NCBI RefSeq assembly: GCF_047553045.1
Contig: NZ_CP180208.1
Coordinates: 3,100,001 to 3,164,000, forward strand
DNA from: Sphingomonas_L flavalba_A
GTDB taxonomy: Bacteria > Pseudomonadota > Alphaproteobacteria > Sphingomonadales > Sphingomonadaceae
Length of the DNA: 64,000 bases
Reading direction: 5' to 3'
Shown here: piece after piece, positions 26,935 through 35,926 of the stretch
How the letters are laid out: the number at the start of each line of letters is the position of its first letter
Position numbering within the stretch: the stretch's first letter is position 1
Notes under the pieces: model-generated
Database searches by the model: none
What the model saw: only the letters and a program-made list of their open reading frames with translations
Told to the model about the DNA's origin: nothing
Made by a program: the position numbers and the translations under genes

Positions 26935-28209
26935 CTAGACCAGCCAGTCCGGTATCTGTTCGCGCGCAATCATTGCCTCGATCGGCTCGCGGGCGCGCAC
27001 CACCGCCCAGCGATCGCCGTCGACCAGCACCTCCGGGGTCAGCGGCCGCGAATTATAGGTGCTCGCCATCGCCGCTGCATAGGCGCCGGCGGTCATGAAC
27101 GCGACACGGTCGCCCGCCGCCACCGCGTCCATGATCCGCGCAGTGGCAAAGGTGTCGCCGCTTTCGCACACCGGGCCGACGACGTTGACCGCCGCCGTCT
27201 CGCCGTTCGGCCGGGTAGCCCGGATGTCGTGCCATGCATCGTACAGGCTGGGACGCAGCAGGTCGTTCATCGCCGCATCGACGATGACGAACGGGCTGTC
27301 GACGCCATCCTTCAGCCGGATCACCGTCGCAACCAGCGCACCGGCATTGCCGACGATCACCCGTCCCGGCTCGAAGATCAGCCGTGTGTCCCACCCCTTC
27401 GTCGCCCGTGCCACCATGACGCCATAGTCGGCCGGGCTGGGCGGTGCCGGCAGGCTGCGGTCGTAAGGCACGCCCAGTCCGCCGCCGAGGTCGGCGGTGG
27501 TGATCGCATGGCCGGCGCCGCGCAGAGTGGCGATCAGCGCGCCGATCCGGTCGAATGCGGCCTCTAGCGGCGCGAGATCGGTCAGCTGGCTGCCGATATG
27601 GACAGCGACGCCCTGGACGTGGAGGCCGGGGAGTGCGGCGGCGCGGGTATAGGCAGCGGGTGCCGCTGCATAGGGAATACCGAATTTGTTGTCGGACCGG
27701 CCGGTGGAAATCTTGGCGTGGGTGCCGGCGTCGACGTCGGGGTTGATCCGGTAGGCGACCGCAGCGGTGCGGCCTTCCGCCACCGCCACCACCGACAGCA
27801 TCTCCGCTTCCGCTTCCGACTCCAGGTTGAACTGGCCGACGCCGACGGCCAGCGCCTGACGCATCTCGTCGGCGGTCTTGCCGACGCCGGAAAACACCAT
27901 CTTGGCCGGCGGGATGCCGGCGGCGACGGCGCGGGCGATCTCGCCGCCCGAAACGACATCGGCGCCCAGCCCCTCGCGCGCCAGCGTCGCCAGCACCGCC
28001 CCGTTCGGGTTGGCCTTGACCGCGAAGGCGATCAGCGGTCCGTCCGGCCCGACGCCCAGGCCAGTGACAGCGTCGCGCATCACCTGGACATGGTGGCGCA
28101 ACGTCGCGTTCGAATAAACATAAACCGGCGTGCCGACGGCGTCTGCGATCGCGTCCAGCGCGACATCCTCGGCGTGAAGCGCGCCGTCCCTCAGAGTGAA
28201 ATGATCCAT
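26935..28209 (-). CDS. lysA: Diaminopimelate decarboxylase
   Basis: A 424-residue PLP enzyme that makes lysine from meso-diaminopimelate in the last step of the pathway. The PLP lysine is in IAFAVKANPNGAVLA near residue 60. HIGSQLTDLAPLEAA, GGGLGVPYD and EPGRVIVGNAG follow, and the substrate-site CESGDTFA is near 345. Start MDHFTLRDGALHAEDV at 28209; the longer upstream frame overlaps the lipoprotein gene and is spurious. It is the last gene of argH-lipoprotein-lysA. Confidence 0.95.
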   Translation of the reverse strand: MDHFTLRDGALHAEDVALDAIADAVGTPVYVYSNATLRHHVQVMRDAVTGLGVGPDGPLIAFAVKANPNGAVLATLAREGLGADVVSGGEIARAVAAGIPPAKMVFSGVGKTADEMRQALAVGVGQFNLESEAEAEMLSVVAVAEGRTAAVAYRINPDVDAGTHAKISTGRSDNKFGIPYAAAPAAYTRAAALPGLHVQGVAVHIGSQLTDLAPLEAAFDRIGALIATLRGAGHAITTADLGGGLGVPYDRSLPAPPSPADYGVMVARATKGWDTRLIFEPGRVIVGNAGALVATVIRLKDGVDSPFVIVDAAMNDLLRPSLYDAWHDIRATRPNGETAAVNVVGPVCESGDTFATARIMDAVAAGDRVAFMTAGAYAAAMASTYNSRPLTPEVLVDGDRWAVVRAREPIEAMIAREQIPDWLV

Positions 28210-28226
28210 GGTCCGGTGTGTCTGGC

Positions 28227-28466
28227 TCAGTTGCGGGGCGGCTGGCTGAAACGGTCGTTGCTGCGTTCCTGCGAACGGGTCAGCAACTCGTCGTTGCGGG
28301 TCGGTACCGCCTGCGACGGCGGCGCCATCATCTCGCTGGGCGTCGGCGCGGCGGTGGCGAAGGCCGGCTTCGGCGGCGGCGCATGGCCTTCCGCCGGCTT
28401 GAGTTCCCCGCGGGAGCCGCAGGCGGCAAGCAGCGTCAGCAATGCGATCGCGGTTGCGGTCCTCAC
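28227..28466 (-). CDS. Small lipoprotein, LptM (YifL)-like
   Basis: A 79-residue protein starting with GTG, whose GTGA overlaps the argH stop. Its N-terminus VRTATAIALLTLLAAC ends in a lipobox (LAAC) at Cys16. The rest is Pro/Ala-rich and probably unstructured. A small lipoprotein between argH and lysA is the conserved position of LptM, which helps mature the LPS translocon LptD. Assignment is by position, length and lipobox. Confidence 0.75.
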   Translation of the reverse strand: MRTATAIALLTLLAACGSRGELKPAEGHAPPPKPAFATAAPTPSEMMAPPSQAVPTRNDELLTRSQERSNDRFSQPPRN

Positions 28467-29875
28467 GCCTCGTCCTCCATGCCGATCGCCGCCTTCGCCT
28501 CGGCGATGCGCTGTCGTACCTGATCGGGCGCGGTTCCGCCATGGCTGGTCCGGGCGGCGACCGATGCGTCGATGCCCAGCACCGCGAACACCCGCGCGTC
28601 GATACGCGGGTCGATCGCCTGCAGCACCGCCAGCGGCAGCGCGTCGAGCGCGACGCCGTCCGCCTCCGCCCGCTTGACCACCGTGCCGGTGATGTGATGC
28701 GCCTCGCGGAACGGGATGCCGGCTTCGCGGACCAGCCAGTCGGCCAGGTCGGTGGCGGTGGCGAAGCCCGCTTCCGCCGCCGCGCGCATCCGGTCGGTGC
28801 GGAAGGTGACGGTTTCGACCATCCCGGTCATCGCCGCGATCGACAGCGCCAGCAGGTCGTGCGCCTCGAACACCGGCGGCTTGTCGTCCTGCATGTCCTT
28901 CGAATAGGCGAGCGGCAGGCCCTTCATCGTGATGGTCAGCGCGGTCATCGCGCCGACGATCCGCCCGGCATGGCCGCGCACCAGCTCGGCGGCGTCGGGG
29001 TTGCGCTTCTGCGGCATGATCGAGCTGCCGGTCGAATAGGCATCGGGCAGCTTGACGAAGCCAAACGGCTGCGACGCCCACAGCACGAATTCCTCGGCCA
29101 GCCGCGACAGGTGGATCGCGGTGGTCGCCGCCGCCATCAGATAATCGAGGGCGAAATCGCGGTCCGACACCGCGTCGAGCGAATTGTCGGTCGGCCGGTC
29201 GAAGCCCAGCGCCTCCGCCGTCGCCTCGCGGTCGATCGGAAAGCCGGTGCCGGCAAGCGCGGCGCTGCCCAGTGGGCATTCGTTCATCCGCGCCCGCGCG
29301 TCCTCAAACCGGCTGCGGTCGCGGTGGATCATCTCGAAATAGGCCATCAGGTGGTGACCAAGCGTCACCGGCTGCGCCGATTGCAGGTGGGTGAAGCCGG
29401 GCATCACGCTGTCGGCGTGCTCTTCGGCGCGGGTGACGAGCGCGCGCTGCAGTCCGGCCAGCCCCTCGTCGACCGCATCGATCGCGTCGCGCACCCACAG
29501 GCGGAAATCGGTCGCCACCTGGTCATTGCGCGAGCGCGCGGTGTGCAGTCGGCCGGCGACCGGGCCGATCAGCTCGGCCAGCCGGTGTTCGACATGCATG
29601 TGGATGTCTTCCAGCGCCATGTCCTCCGGCACGCCGTCCGCCTCATATTCGGCGGCGACGCGGGCAAGGCCGTCGGCGATCAGCGTCGCGTCCCCGGCGC
29701 TGACGATGCCCTGCTCGGCCAGCATCGCGACATGGGCGCGCGACCCGGCGATGTCCTGGCGCCACAACCGCTTGTCGAACGGGATCGAGGCGTTAATCTC
29801 GCGCATCACCGCGGCGGGCCCTTCGGCGAAGCGCCCGCCCCACATTGCATTGGAGCTTGTCTTGCGCTCATCCAT
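28463..29875 (-). CDS. argH: Argininosuccinate lyase
   Basis: A 470-residue enzyme that splits argininosuccinate into arginine and fumarate. The start region MDERKTSSNAMWGGRFAEGP, the motifs HMHVEHRLAE and HTARSRNDQVATDFRLW, and the signature GSSIMPQKRNPDAAELVRG near 280 are all typical. The first gene of argH-lptM-lysA, it is divergent from the TlpA-like gene, whose start lies inside the first codons of argH. Confidence 0.95.
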   Translation of the reverse strand: MDERKTSSNAMWGGRFAEGPAAVMREINASIPFDKRLWRQDIAGSRAHVAMLAEQGIVSAGDATLIADGLARVAAEYEADGVPEDMALEDIHMHVEHRLAELIGPVAGRLHTARSRNDQVATDFRLWVRDAIDAVDEGLAGLQRALVTRAEEHADSVMPGFTHLQSAQPVTLGHHLMAYFEMIHRDRSRFEDARARMNECPLGSAALAGTGFPIDREATAEALGFDRPTDNSLDAVSDRDFALDYLMAAATTAIHLSRLAEEFVLWASQPFGFVKLPDAYSTGSSIMPQKRNPDAAELVRGHAGRIVGAMTALTITMKGLPLAYSKDMQDDKPPVFEAHDLLALSIAAMTGMVETVTFRTDRMRAAAEAGFATATDLADWLVREAGIPFREAHHITGTVVKRAEADGVALDALPLAVLQAIDPRIDARVFAVLGIDASVAARTSHGGTAPDQVRQRIAEAKAAIGMEDEA

Positions 29876-30434
29876 CGCGCTTTTCCTTGCCTTGGGCCTG
29901 ATCGCCGGCTGCGATAGGCAAAGCGGCGACACCCCGCAACCCGCCCCGACGCCGGAACAGGCGGCGCCGGTTGCCCCGTCCTCCGAAAAGCCGCTGATCG
30001 ACGCCAGCCACAAGGGCAAACCGGCGCCGGCCGAAGCGTTCACCGCGCCGGACGGCCGCAGCGTCACCCTCGCCGCGTTCAAGGGCAAGCCGCTGCTCGT
30101 CAACCTGTGGGCAACCTGGTGCGTGCCCTGCGTCACCGAAATGCCGACGCTGGACGCGCTGGCGGCGCGCGAGGCCGGCAAGCTTCAGGTGCTGGTTATC
30201 AGCCAGGACCTGCAGGGGCGCGAGAAAGTCGATCCGTTCTTCGCCAAGGGCGGGTTCAAGGCGCTGAAGCCCTATATCGACCCGGAAAACGCGATCGGCT
30301 TCGCCCTGTCCGGCGGCCAGCTGCCGACGACGGTGCTGTTCGATGCCGACGGCAAGGAAGTGTGGCGGGTGACCGGCGGGCTCGACTGGGCCGGCGACCA
30401 AGCAAAGACGCTGCTCGCTCAGCTTGGTGAGTGA
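29862..30434 (+). CDS. TlpA-type thiol:disulfide lipoprotein
   Basis: A 190-residue thioredoxin-fold protein. I chose the TTG at 29862 because GGAG lies 6 nt upstream and it gives a compact lipoprotein signal peptide ending in LIAGC (Cys17). A Pro/Ala-rich linker follows. The redox motif is WCVPC (Cys87, Cys90) in LVNLWATWCVPCVTEMP, and the cis-Pro region is GGQLPTTVLFDADG. It probably reduces periplasmic disulfides, for example in cytochrome c maturation. The gene starts 13 nt inside the divergent argH start. Confidence 0.85.
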   Translation: MRSSIALFLALGLIAGCDRQSGDTPQPAPTPEQAAPVAPSSEKPLIDASHKGKPAPAEAFTAPDGRSVTLAAFKGKPLLVNLWATWCVPCVTEMPTLDALAAREAGKLQVLVISQDLQGREKVDPFFAKGGFKALKPYIDPENAIGFALSGGQLPTTVLFDADGKEVWRVTGGLDWAGDQAKTLLAQLGE

Positions 30435-30453
30435 CCGGCGGCCTTGCCGCCGG
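30435..30453. terminator. Short hairpin between convergent TlpA-like and dapD genes
   Basis: A 7-bp stem (CCGGCGG/CCGCCGG, 5-nt loop) lies right at the stop of the TlpA-like gene and 38 nt from the dapD stop. No T-run follows, so terminator activity is only suggested by position. Confidence 0.4.
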
Positions 30454-30491
30454 CCCACTGCAATCCCGCATGTGTCGGGCCGGCTAAACGG

Positions 30492-31331
30492 TCAATCGCG
30501 CAGCAGCTCGTTGATCCCGGTCTTGGCGCGGGTCTGGGCGTCGACGCGTTTGACGATCACCGCGCAGTAGAGCGACGGCCCCGGCGTGCCGTCGGGCAGC
30601 GGCTTGCCCGGCAGATTGCCCGGAACGACGACGGCATAGGGCGGGACATGGCCGACGAACACTTCGCCCGTTGCCCGGTCGATGATCTTGGTCGATGCGC
30701 CCAGATAGACGCCCATCGCCAGAACCGCGCCGGTGCCGACGCGAACCCCTTCGGCCACCTCGGCGCGGGCGCCGATGAAGGCGCCGTCCTCGATGATCAC
30801 CGGCCCCGCCTGCAACGGCTCCAGCACGCCGCCGATGCCGGCCCCGCCGGACAGGTGGACGTTGCGGCCGATCTGGGCGCAACTGCCGACCGTCGCCCAG
30901 GTGTCGACCATCGTTCCTTCGCCGACATGGGCGCCGATGTTGACGAAACTCGGCATCAGCACCGCGCCCTTGCCGATGAACGCGCCGTGGCGGACTATGC
31001 TGCCCGGCACCGCGCGGAAACCGGCGGCGGCAAAGGCATCGGCGCCCCATTCGGCGAATTTGGACGGCACCTTGTCCCACCAATGGGCGCCGCCGGGTCC
31101 ACCGGCGATCTCTGTCATCGCGTTCAGCCGGAACGACAGCAGCACCGCCATCTTCAGCCACTGGTTGACCTGCCACCCGTCGGCGGACGGTTCGGCGACG
31201 CGGACAGCACCCGAATCGAGTAGCCCGATCGCCTGTTCCACCGCCTGACGCACTGGTCCGGCGGTACCGGCATCGATCGTGTCGCGATGGTTCCACGCGT
31301 CCTCGATCGCGGCGCGCAATGCGTCAGTCAT
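30492..31331 (-). CDS. dapD: Tetrahydrodipicolinate N-succinyltransferase
   Basis: A 279-residue left-handed beta-helix acyltransferase in the succinylase branch of lysine synthesis. A helical N-terminal domain (about 1-90) precedes hexapeptide repeats (HGAFIGKGAVLMPSFVNIGA, GEGTMVDTWATVGSCAQIG) and a C-terminal domain. Start MTDALRAAIEDAW at 31331, overlapping the HAD gene stop by 8 nt. Together with lysA it shows that lysine synthesis genes are scattered over this region. Confidence 0.93.
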   Translation of the reverse strand: MTDALRAAIEDAWNHRDTIDAGTAGPVRQAVEQAIGLLDSGAVRVAEPSADGWQVNQWLKMAVLLSFRLNAMTEIAGGPGGAHWWDKVPSKFAEWGADAFAAAGFRAVPGSIVRHGAFIGKGAVLMPSFVNIGAHVGEGTMVDTWATVGSCAQIGRNVHLSGGAGIGGVLEPLQAGPVIIEDGAFIGARAEVAEGVRVGTGAVLAMGVYLGASTKIIDRATGEVFVGHVPPYAVVVPGNLPGKPLPDGTPGPSLYCAVIVKRVDAQTRAKTGINELLRD

Positions 31332-31998
31332 CCTCATTCTCCAAAAGCCGTTCCAGCCATGAACCGACGTCGTCGGTCTCGAAATCGATGTAATCGGGGG
31401 CAGCGCCGTGCGCGCCCATCTCCGATCCGTTGTTGATCCACAATGTCGCCATGCCGATCGCCTTGGCCGGCCGCAGGTTGCGGGCCATGTCCTCGGCAAA
31501 CAGCGATTCGGCCGGGTCGATGCCGAATGCCGCGATCATGCCAGCATAGGCTTGCGGATCGGGCTTGGGGACATAGGCGGCGGCATGGATGTCGTGGATC
31601 GCCTCGAAACTGTCGGCCAGGCCGAGCCGGTCGAGCACCCGCCGGGCATAGGGGGTGTCGCCGTTGGTGAACACCAGCTTGCGCCCCGGCAGCCGGGCGA
31701 GCAGCTGCGCCAGCCGGCGGTCCTCGGCCAGTGCGTCCATCTCGATGTCGTGAACAAAGTCGAGGAAGTCGTGCGGGTCGACGCCATGCACCGCCATCAA
31801 CCCGCTGAGCGTTGTGCCGTGGTCAACGAAATATCCCTTCTGGATGCGCCGCGCCTCGACCGCATCGACGCCGAGCAACTGCTGGATATAGGCGCCCATC
31901 CGGTCGTCGATCCGCCCGAACAGGTCCGCTTTCGCCGGATACAGCGTGTTGTCCAGGTCGAAGATCCAGTTGCGGACATGGGCAAGGCGACGAAGCAT
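31324..31998 (-). CDS. HAD-family pyrimidine 5'-nucleotidase
   Basis: A 224-residue HAD phosphatase. Motif I, IFDLDNTLYPA, has the nucleophile Asp14 and Asp16; motif II is FTNGD near 110; and motif III/IV includes ESLFAEDMARNLRPA near 165. The family is similar to yeast Sdt1-type pyrimidine 5'-nucleotidases. It overlaps dapD by 8 nt and is its upstream operon partner, a pairing that is common in alphaproteobacteria. Confidence 0.85.
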   Translation of the reverse strand: MLRRLAHVRNWIFDLDNTLYPAKADLFGRIDDRMGAYIQQLLGVDAVEARRIQKGYFVDHGTTLSGLMAVHGVDPHDFLDFVHDIEMDALAEDRRLAQLLARLPGRKLVFTNGDTPYARRVLDRLGLADSFEAIHDIHAAAYVPKPDPQAYAGMIAAFGIDPAESLFAEDMARNLRPAKAIGMATLWINNGSEMGAHGAAPDYIDFETDDVGSWLERLLENEDD

Positions 31999-32139
31999 GG
32001 CCGCGCGGGCTTAGCCGGGGCGGCGGCGCCCGGCAACACGCCCGGGGAGCTTGCGATACTGGCGGATCGGTAACGAACGACGTTTAAAGGAAAAGCAGGC
32101 TGCGGCTGCTAGGCGAGTCGCGTCCGACAGGGGAAGATA

Positions 32140-34446
32140 ATGCCGCGCACCGTTTCATACCGCACCGTCCTGCTGCTGCCGCTGCTCGCGCTCGGGGCCT
32201 GTGGCGGCGGCGGTGGCGGCCCATCGCCAACCCCGGCGCCGCCTGTGGCGCCTACCCCCAGCCCGGCGCCCACCCCCGCGCCTACTCCGTCACCGACCGC
32301 CCCCGGCAGCTTCGAAACATTCGAATACAGGCAATCGACCGGGCTGGTCGCCGCCAATGTCCTGCCCGCCTACGAAGCCGGCGCCACCGGGCAGGGCGTG
32401 GTCGCCGGCGTGATCGACAGTGGCGTCGACACCGGCAGCGCCGAATTCGCCGGGCGGATCAGCAGCGCCTCCGCCGACCTCGCCGGCTCGCGCCCGATGG
32501 CGGATGAGGATGGCCATGGCACGGCGGTGGCCAGTGTGCTGCTTGGCGCCCGCAATGGCCAGCGCACCCATGGCGTCGCGTTCGAGGCGACGTTGCTTGC
32601 GCTGAAGGCCGACAAACCGGGCAGTTGCGCGACGCCGGGCGCCGACGGCGAATCGGGCTGCACCTTCCCCGATCTGGCGATCGCGCGTGGGCTGGACCTC
32701 GCCGTCGCGCAGAAGGCGCGGGTGGTCAATATTTCCCTTGGCGGCGGAGGCGCGGACAGCACGCTACGGGCCGCATTCGACCGGGCGACCGCCGCCGGAG
32801 TGGTCATCGTCATATCCGCGGGCAATGACGCCGCCGCCGATCCGGACGTGCTTGCCCGGATTGCGTCCGACCCGGTCGCCCGCGATCATATCATCGTCGT
32901 CGGCGCAACCGATTCGGCGGGCCGGATCGCCGATTTCAGCAACCGCGCCGGCGCCGACGCGGCGCATTACATCGCCGCCCTCGGTGTCGATGTCCGGGCG
33001 ATCGACAATACCGGGACCCTCTATTCGTGGGAAGGAACGTCACTGGCGGCGCCGCATGTCGCCGGGGCGATCGCCCTGCTTGCCCAGGCCTTTCCCAACC
33101 TGACCGGCGCGCAACTGGTTGAATTGCTGCTCCAGTCGGCAACGGATGCCGGCGCACCGGGTACCGACCCGGTCTACGGACGCGGGGTGCTCAACATCGG
33201 CAAGGCGTTCGAACCACAGGGCACGATGCGCCTCGCTGGGTCGCTGGCGCCGGTGTCGCTGACCGCGGTCAGCACGCTGTCGCCGGCGATGGGTGACGCT
33301 GCTGACACCCGATCGATGGCGCTGGAGGCGGTGGTGCTCGACGGATATGCGCGGGCTTATGCCGCCGATGTCGGCGGCGTGGTCCGTACCGCACCGCCCA
33401 GCCGGGGCTTCGGTGCGGCGCTTGCCGGCCACCAGCGCAGCCTGGCGGCGACCAGCAATGGTGGCGCCGTCATCGCGGTGTCGATCCTGCCGGGGCGGGG
33501 CGGCGCCGGCGTCGAGCCGCTGCGCCTGTCCGGGCGGGAAGCGGATCGTGCCCGCGCGACCGCCGGCTGGGTCGCCGGGCGGCTGGGGCGCTCGCTCGAC
33601 GTTGCCGTCGGTGTCGCGCAGGGCGGTGGGGCGCTGGCCGCACGGCTTGCCGGGCGCAACGAACCGGCGTTTCTCGTCGCGGCGTCGGCGGCCGATCAGG
33701 CCGGCTTTCTGCGTTCGGCGGGCGGCGCCTTCGCCATGCGCCGGTCGCTGGGGGCGACAACGCTGTGGATGACGGCGGAACAGGGCGATGCGCTGGTCTG
33801 GCGCGAGCGGGCGGTCGCGCCGGGGCGCGGCCAGTATCAGGCTTATCCGTTCGCTACCGTCACCTTCGGTGCAGACCGCGCTTTCGGCCGGCTGGGGGTG
33901 ACCGCGGCGCTGGCGCATATGGTTGAAAATCGCACCGTGCTCGGCGCCAGCTTCGGCCCGGCCTTCGGCAGCGGGCAGGGGCGGAGCTGGTTCACCGACC
34001 TGACGCTACGTTACGCGCTTGGCGACGGCTGGGCCCTTGCCGCTGCGACCCGGCAGGGCTGGACCCGCGTCGGCGCCGGCGGCGCCGCCCCCGGCGCGAC
34101 GCTGATTCGCACTGACGCCTACGCATTCGACATCAGCGGCTCCGACCTGTTTGCACCTGACGACCGTTTCGCTCTGCGCGTCTCGCAGCCGTTGCGCGTC
34201 CGGTCTGGCGGCTTCGCGCTCAATCTGCCGGTCGGCTACAGCTACGCCAGCGGCGTCACCGCCTTCGCGCCGGCCCGACTGAATCTCGCCCCCGCCGGGC
34301 GAGAGGTCACGACAGAGGCGAGCTATGGCTTCCCGCTGCTTGGCGGGCGCGTCGATGCCAACCTGTTCTGGCGTCAGGACCCCGGCAATATCGCGGCAAT
34401 GCCCGATGATCGCGGCGGCGCCCTGCGCTTCGCGATTGGCTTCTGA
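32140..34446 (+). CDS. Subtilase-family (S8) autotransporter lipoprotein
   Basis: A 768-residue protein. A lipoprotein-type signal ends at LALGAC with Cys near 21, followed by a Gly run and a Pro/Thr/Ala-rich linker to about 58. The subtilisin domain spans about 70-365: catalytic Asp in GVIDSGVD, His in DGHGTAVAS and Ser in GTSLAAPHVAG near 307. From about 400 to the C-terminus the sequence is beta-rich and ends in phenylalanine (FAIGF), like an outer-membrane barrel. This suggests a surface or periplasm-facing protease. The attL site of the mobile element begins 19 nt after its stop. Confidence 0.85.
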   Translation: MPRTVSYRTVLLLPLLALGACGGGGGGPSPTPAPPVAPTPSPAPTPAPTPSPTAPGSFETFEYRQSTGLVAANVLPAYEAGATGQGVVAGVIDSGVDTGSAEFAGRISSASADLAGSRPMADEDGHGTAVASVLLGARNGQRTHGVAFEATLLALKADKPGSCATPGADGESGCTFPDLAIARGLDLAVAQKARVVNISLGGGGADSTLRAAFDRATAAGVVIVISAGNDAAADPDVLARIASDPVARDHIIVVGATDSAGRIADFSNRAGADAAHYIAALGVDVRAIDNTGTLYSWEGTSLAAPHVAGAIALLAQAFPNLTGAQLVELLLQSATDAGAPGTDPVYGRGVLNIGKAFEPQGTMRLAGSLAPVSLTAVSTLSPAMGDAADTRSMALEAVVLDGYARAYAADVGGVVRTAPPSRGFGAALAGHQRSLAATSNGGAVIAVSILPGRGGAGVEPLRLSGREADRARATAGWVAGRLGRSLDVAVGVAQGGGALAARLAGRNEPAFLVAASAADQAGFLRSAGGAFAMRRSLGATTLWMTAEQGDALVWRERAVAPGRGQYQAYPFATVTFGADRAFGRLGVTAALAHMVENRTVLGASFGPAFGSGQGRSWFTDLTLRYALGDGWALAAATRQGWTRVGAGGAAPGATLIRTDAYAFDISGSDLFAPDDRFALRVSQPLRVRSGGFALNLPVGYSYASGVTAFAPARLNLAPAGREVTTEASYGFPLLGGRVDANLFWRQDPGNIAAMPDDRGGALRFAIGF

Positions 34447-34464
34447 CGTTTGCGGTGAAAGGGT

Positions 34465-34512
34465 AATTGGTCGGGGAGAGAGGATTCGAACCTCCGGCCC
34501 CTGCCTCCCGAA
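34465..34512 (-). repeat. attL: displaced 3' half of tRNA-Pro
   Basis: These 48 bp are identical to 45146-45193. They contain the tRNA-Pro 3' half from the middle of the anticodon loop through the T-arm, acceptor strand and CCA, but no 5' half, so this is not a functional tRNA. It lies between the subtilase gene and the integrase gene. Confidence 0.92.
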
Positions 34513-34589
34513 AAGCCGGGCCAGTACGTTTTCCGCCGTTTTTTGGTGCTCGTTCCGGCTTTGTCTCCGTGAACACGACGGGAACATGC

Positions 34590-34618
34590 GGACGTAGCAC
34601 GGACATAACTCGGACACG
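34590..34618. promoter_or_regulatory. Left arm-type repeat cluster (candidate Int/Xis sites)
   Basis: Three copies of CGGAC(A/G) begin at 34590, 34601 and 34612, exactly 11 bp apart, about one helical turn. The 18-bp stretch CGGACATAACTCGGACAC at 34601-34618 occurs again at 45085-45102 near the right end, same orientation. It abuts the integrase stop codon. The arrangement resembles integrase arm-binding or excisionase sites. Confidence 0.6.
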
Positions 34619-35755
34619 TCATGCTTTCCTCCTGTCGGCTGCATCGCGCGCCGCTTTCATAAAGTCGGGGTGGTGGTGCGCGTAGAGTTGCGTCGTGCGG
34701 GAATCCGAGTGGCCTAGCCATGCGCCGATCTGGTCGAGAGGTACTCCCTGCTGAGCAAGCCAAGTGCCGCAGGTGTGGCGGAGCGTATGGGGCGAAATCT
34801 CCTGCCGGAGGATCGGAGCGCCATCCTCGTCCAGCTTCGGCACCATGATCGCCTGACCGTGCTCATCGACCTCAGGTACCAGCACGGGCTTCGCCAGGCC
34901 GGCATCAATGCAAGCGGTGTTGAACGCCCGCTTCATGTTGCCCAGCTTCGCGCCGTCGCGGTGGAGCACATAGCCAAGATCCGTTCCCCGCCTACGTGCA
35001 AGGCGCAAAAAGGTCAGCAACCGGTGCGGAATCGGCTGGTGCGCCCGCCCCTTGGAAGTCCGCTGGCGGCCCGGCGGATTGAAGTTGATCCTCTCCCGCT
35101 CGAAATCGACTTGCGGCCAGCGAAGCTCAAGGATCGCGCCCTTGCGCGCGCCCGTATACAGCGCGATCAGGATGAAAAGCGGCAGATAGGCGCGCGTGCT
35201 CGGGTGGCCGTTGCGGGCGGCATTGAGCAGCGCCGCCGCTTCCGATCGGCGAAGCCAGCGATCCTTTCCGTCAGGCTTGGGGGGCAGGTGTACGGTGGGA
35301 GCGTAGGTTATTCGCCCCTCGTCCTTAACATAGTTGATTGCCGCACGGAGGGTCGCCAGCTCGCGCCGGATCGTACCGGGGGCCTTGGCGCGTTCCCGGC
35401 CATATGCCCGGCAGGTTTCCCGCGTAATGTCGCCGATCATGCGCTCGCCCCAGAACCGGATGAGTGCGTCGATAGCGTAACCGATTCGGGCCGGGTCGGC
35501 CGCCGATGGCGCGTGCTCCGCGCCGTAGATGGCTAATGCTTCGCCGATGGGAAATTGCCCGGGATCACGCGGGCCGGCGGGCTTGCTGGCTCGTTCGCGT
35601 TCGCGGATGAACTCCGCGAGTGCGACTTGAGCCGTTTCGCTGTCTCCCGTGCCCGTGCTGCGCTGTCGTGTGCGTCCGCCTTCGCTCCACTGGATATACC
35701 AACGCCCCCGGTCGCGGACGTAGTTGAGGTATGGGCCTCGGTTTGGGCGGGGCAT
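34619..35755 (-). CDS. int: Tyrosine recombinase integrase
   Basis: A 378-residue site-specific recombinase. An N-terminal arm-binding segment (PNRGPYLNYVRDRGRWYIQW) and a SAM-like core-binding domain (about 60-165) precede the catalytic domain. Catalytic residues are Arg204 in YTGARKGAI, His323 and Arg326 in PHTLRHTCG, His349 in LGHSD and Tyr358 in TTQLYAHH. The ATG at 35755 has GGAAGGAAG upstream and is preferred to a start 9 codons earlier. Its 5' end overlaps the HTH gene by 223 nt. It lies next to attL and is expected to recombine within tRNA-Pro. Confidence 0.93.
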   Translation of the reverse strand: MPRPNRGPYLNYVRDRGRWYIQWSEGGRTRQRSTGTGDSETAQVALAEFIRERERASKPAGPRDPGQFPIGEALAIYGAEHAPSAADPARIGYAIDALIRFWGERMIGDITRETCRAYGRERAKAPGTIRRELATLRAAINYVKDEGRITYAPTVHLPPKPDGKDRWLRRSEAAALLNAARNGHPSTRAYLPLFILIALYTGARKGAILELRWPQVDFERERINFNPPGRQRTSKGRAHQPIPHRLLTFLRLARRRGTDLGYVLHRDGAKLGNMKRAFNTACIDAGLAKPVLVPEVDEHGQAIMVPKLDEDGAPILRQEISPHTLRHTCGTWLAQQGVPLDQIGAWLGHSDSRTTQLYAHHHPDFMKAARDAADRRKA

Positions 35756-35925
35756 TTTGCTTCCTTCCGACTTTCGATCCACGCCAGCACGTCGTCATGG
35801 TCGATAAAATAAGCCTTCCCGATTTTGACCGCGGGCAAGCCGGCGTGACGCATCCACCGCACGGTGCGCGCGGAGGGGAGGCCAATTTCGTCGGCGACTT
35901 GCTGGGCTGTCATCAGGCGGCTCAT
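35533..35925 (-). CDS. Excisionase-like helix-turn-helix protein
   Basis: A 130-residue protein. Residues 1-56 form a winged HTH of the excisionase/AlpA kind (LMTAQQVADEIGLPSARTV, then PAVKIGKAYFIDHDDVLAWI). The C-terminal 70 residues are Ser/Ala-rich and overlap the integrase N-terminus in another frame, so that part may be a by-product of the integrase sequence. The ATG follows the portal stop by 1 nt (TGACATG). It probably controls excision and perhaps early transcription; a regulator of this type controls some PICIs. Confidence 0.75.
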   Translation of the reverse strand: MSRLMTAQQVADEIGLPSARTVRWMRHAGLPAVKIGKAYFIDHDDVLAWIESRKEAKCPAQTEAHTSTTSATGGVGISSGAKADAHDSAARARETAKRLKSHSRSSSANANEPASPPARVIPGNFPSAKH

Positions 35926-35926
35926 G

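Noticed and set aside
34470..34510. Possible second tRNA-Pro gene
   Set aside because: Only the 3' half is present, with no matching 5' half, so it is the attL remnant rather than a gene.
34307..34644. Short minus-strand frames over attL
   Set aside because: They read through tRNA sequence and antisense to the subtilase gene; the similar frame over attR shows they are by-products of the repeat.
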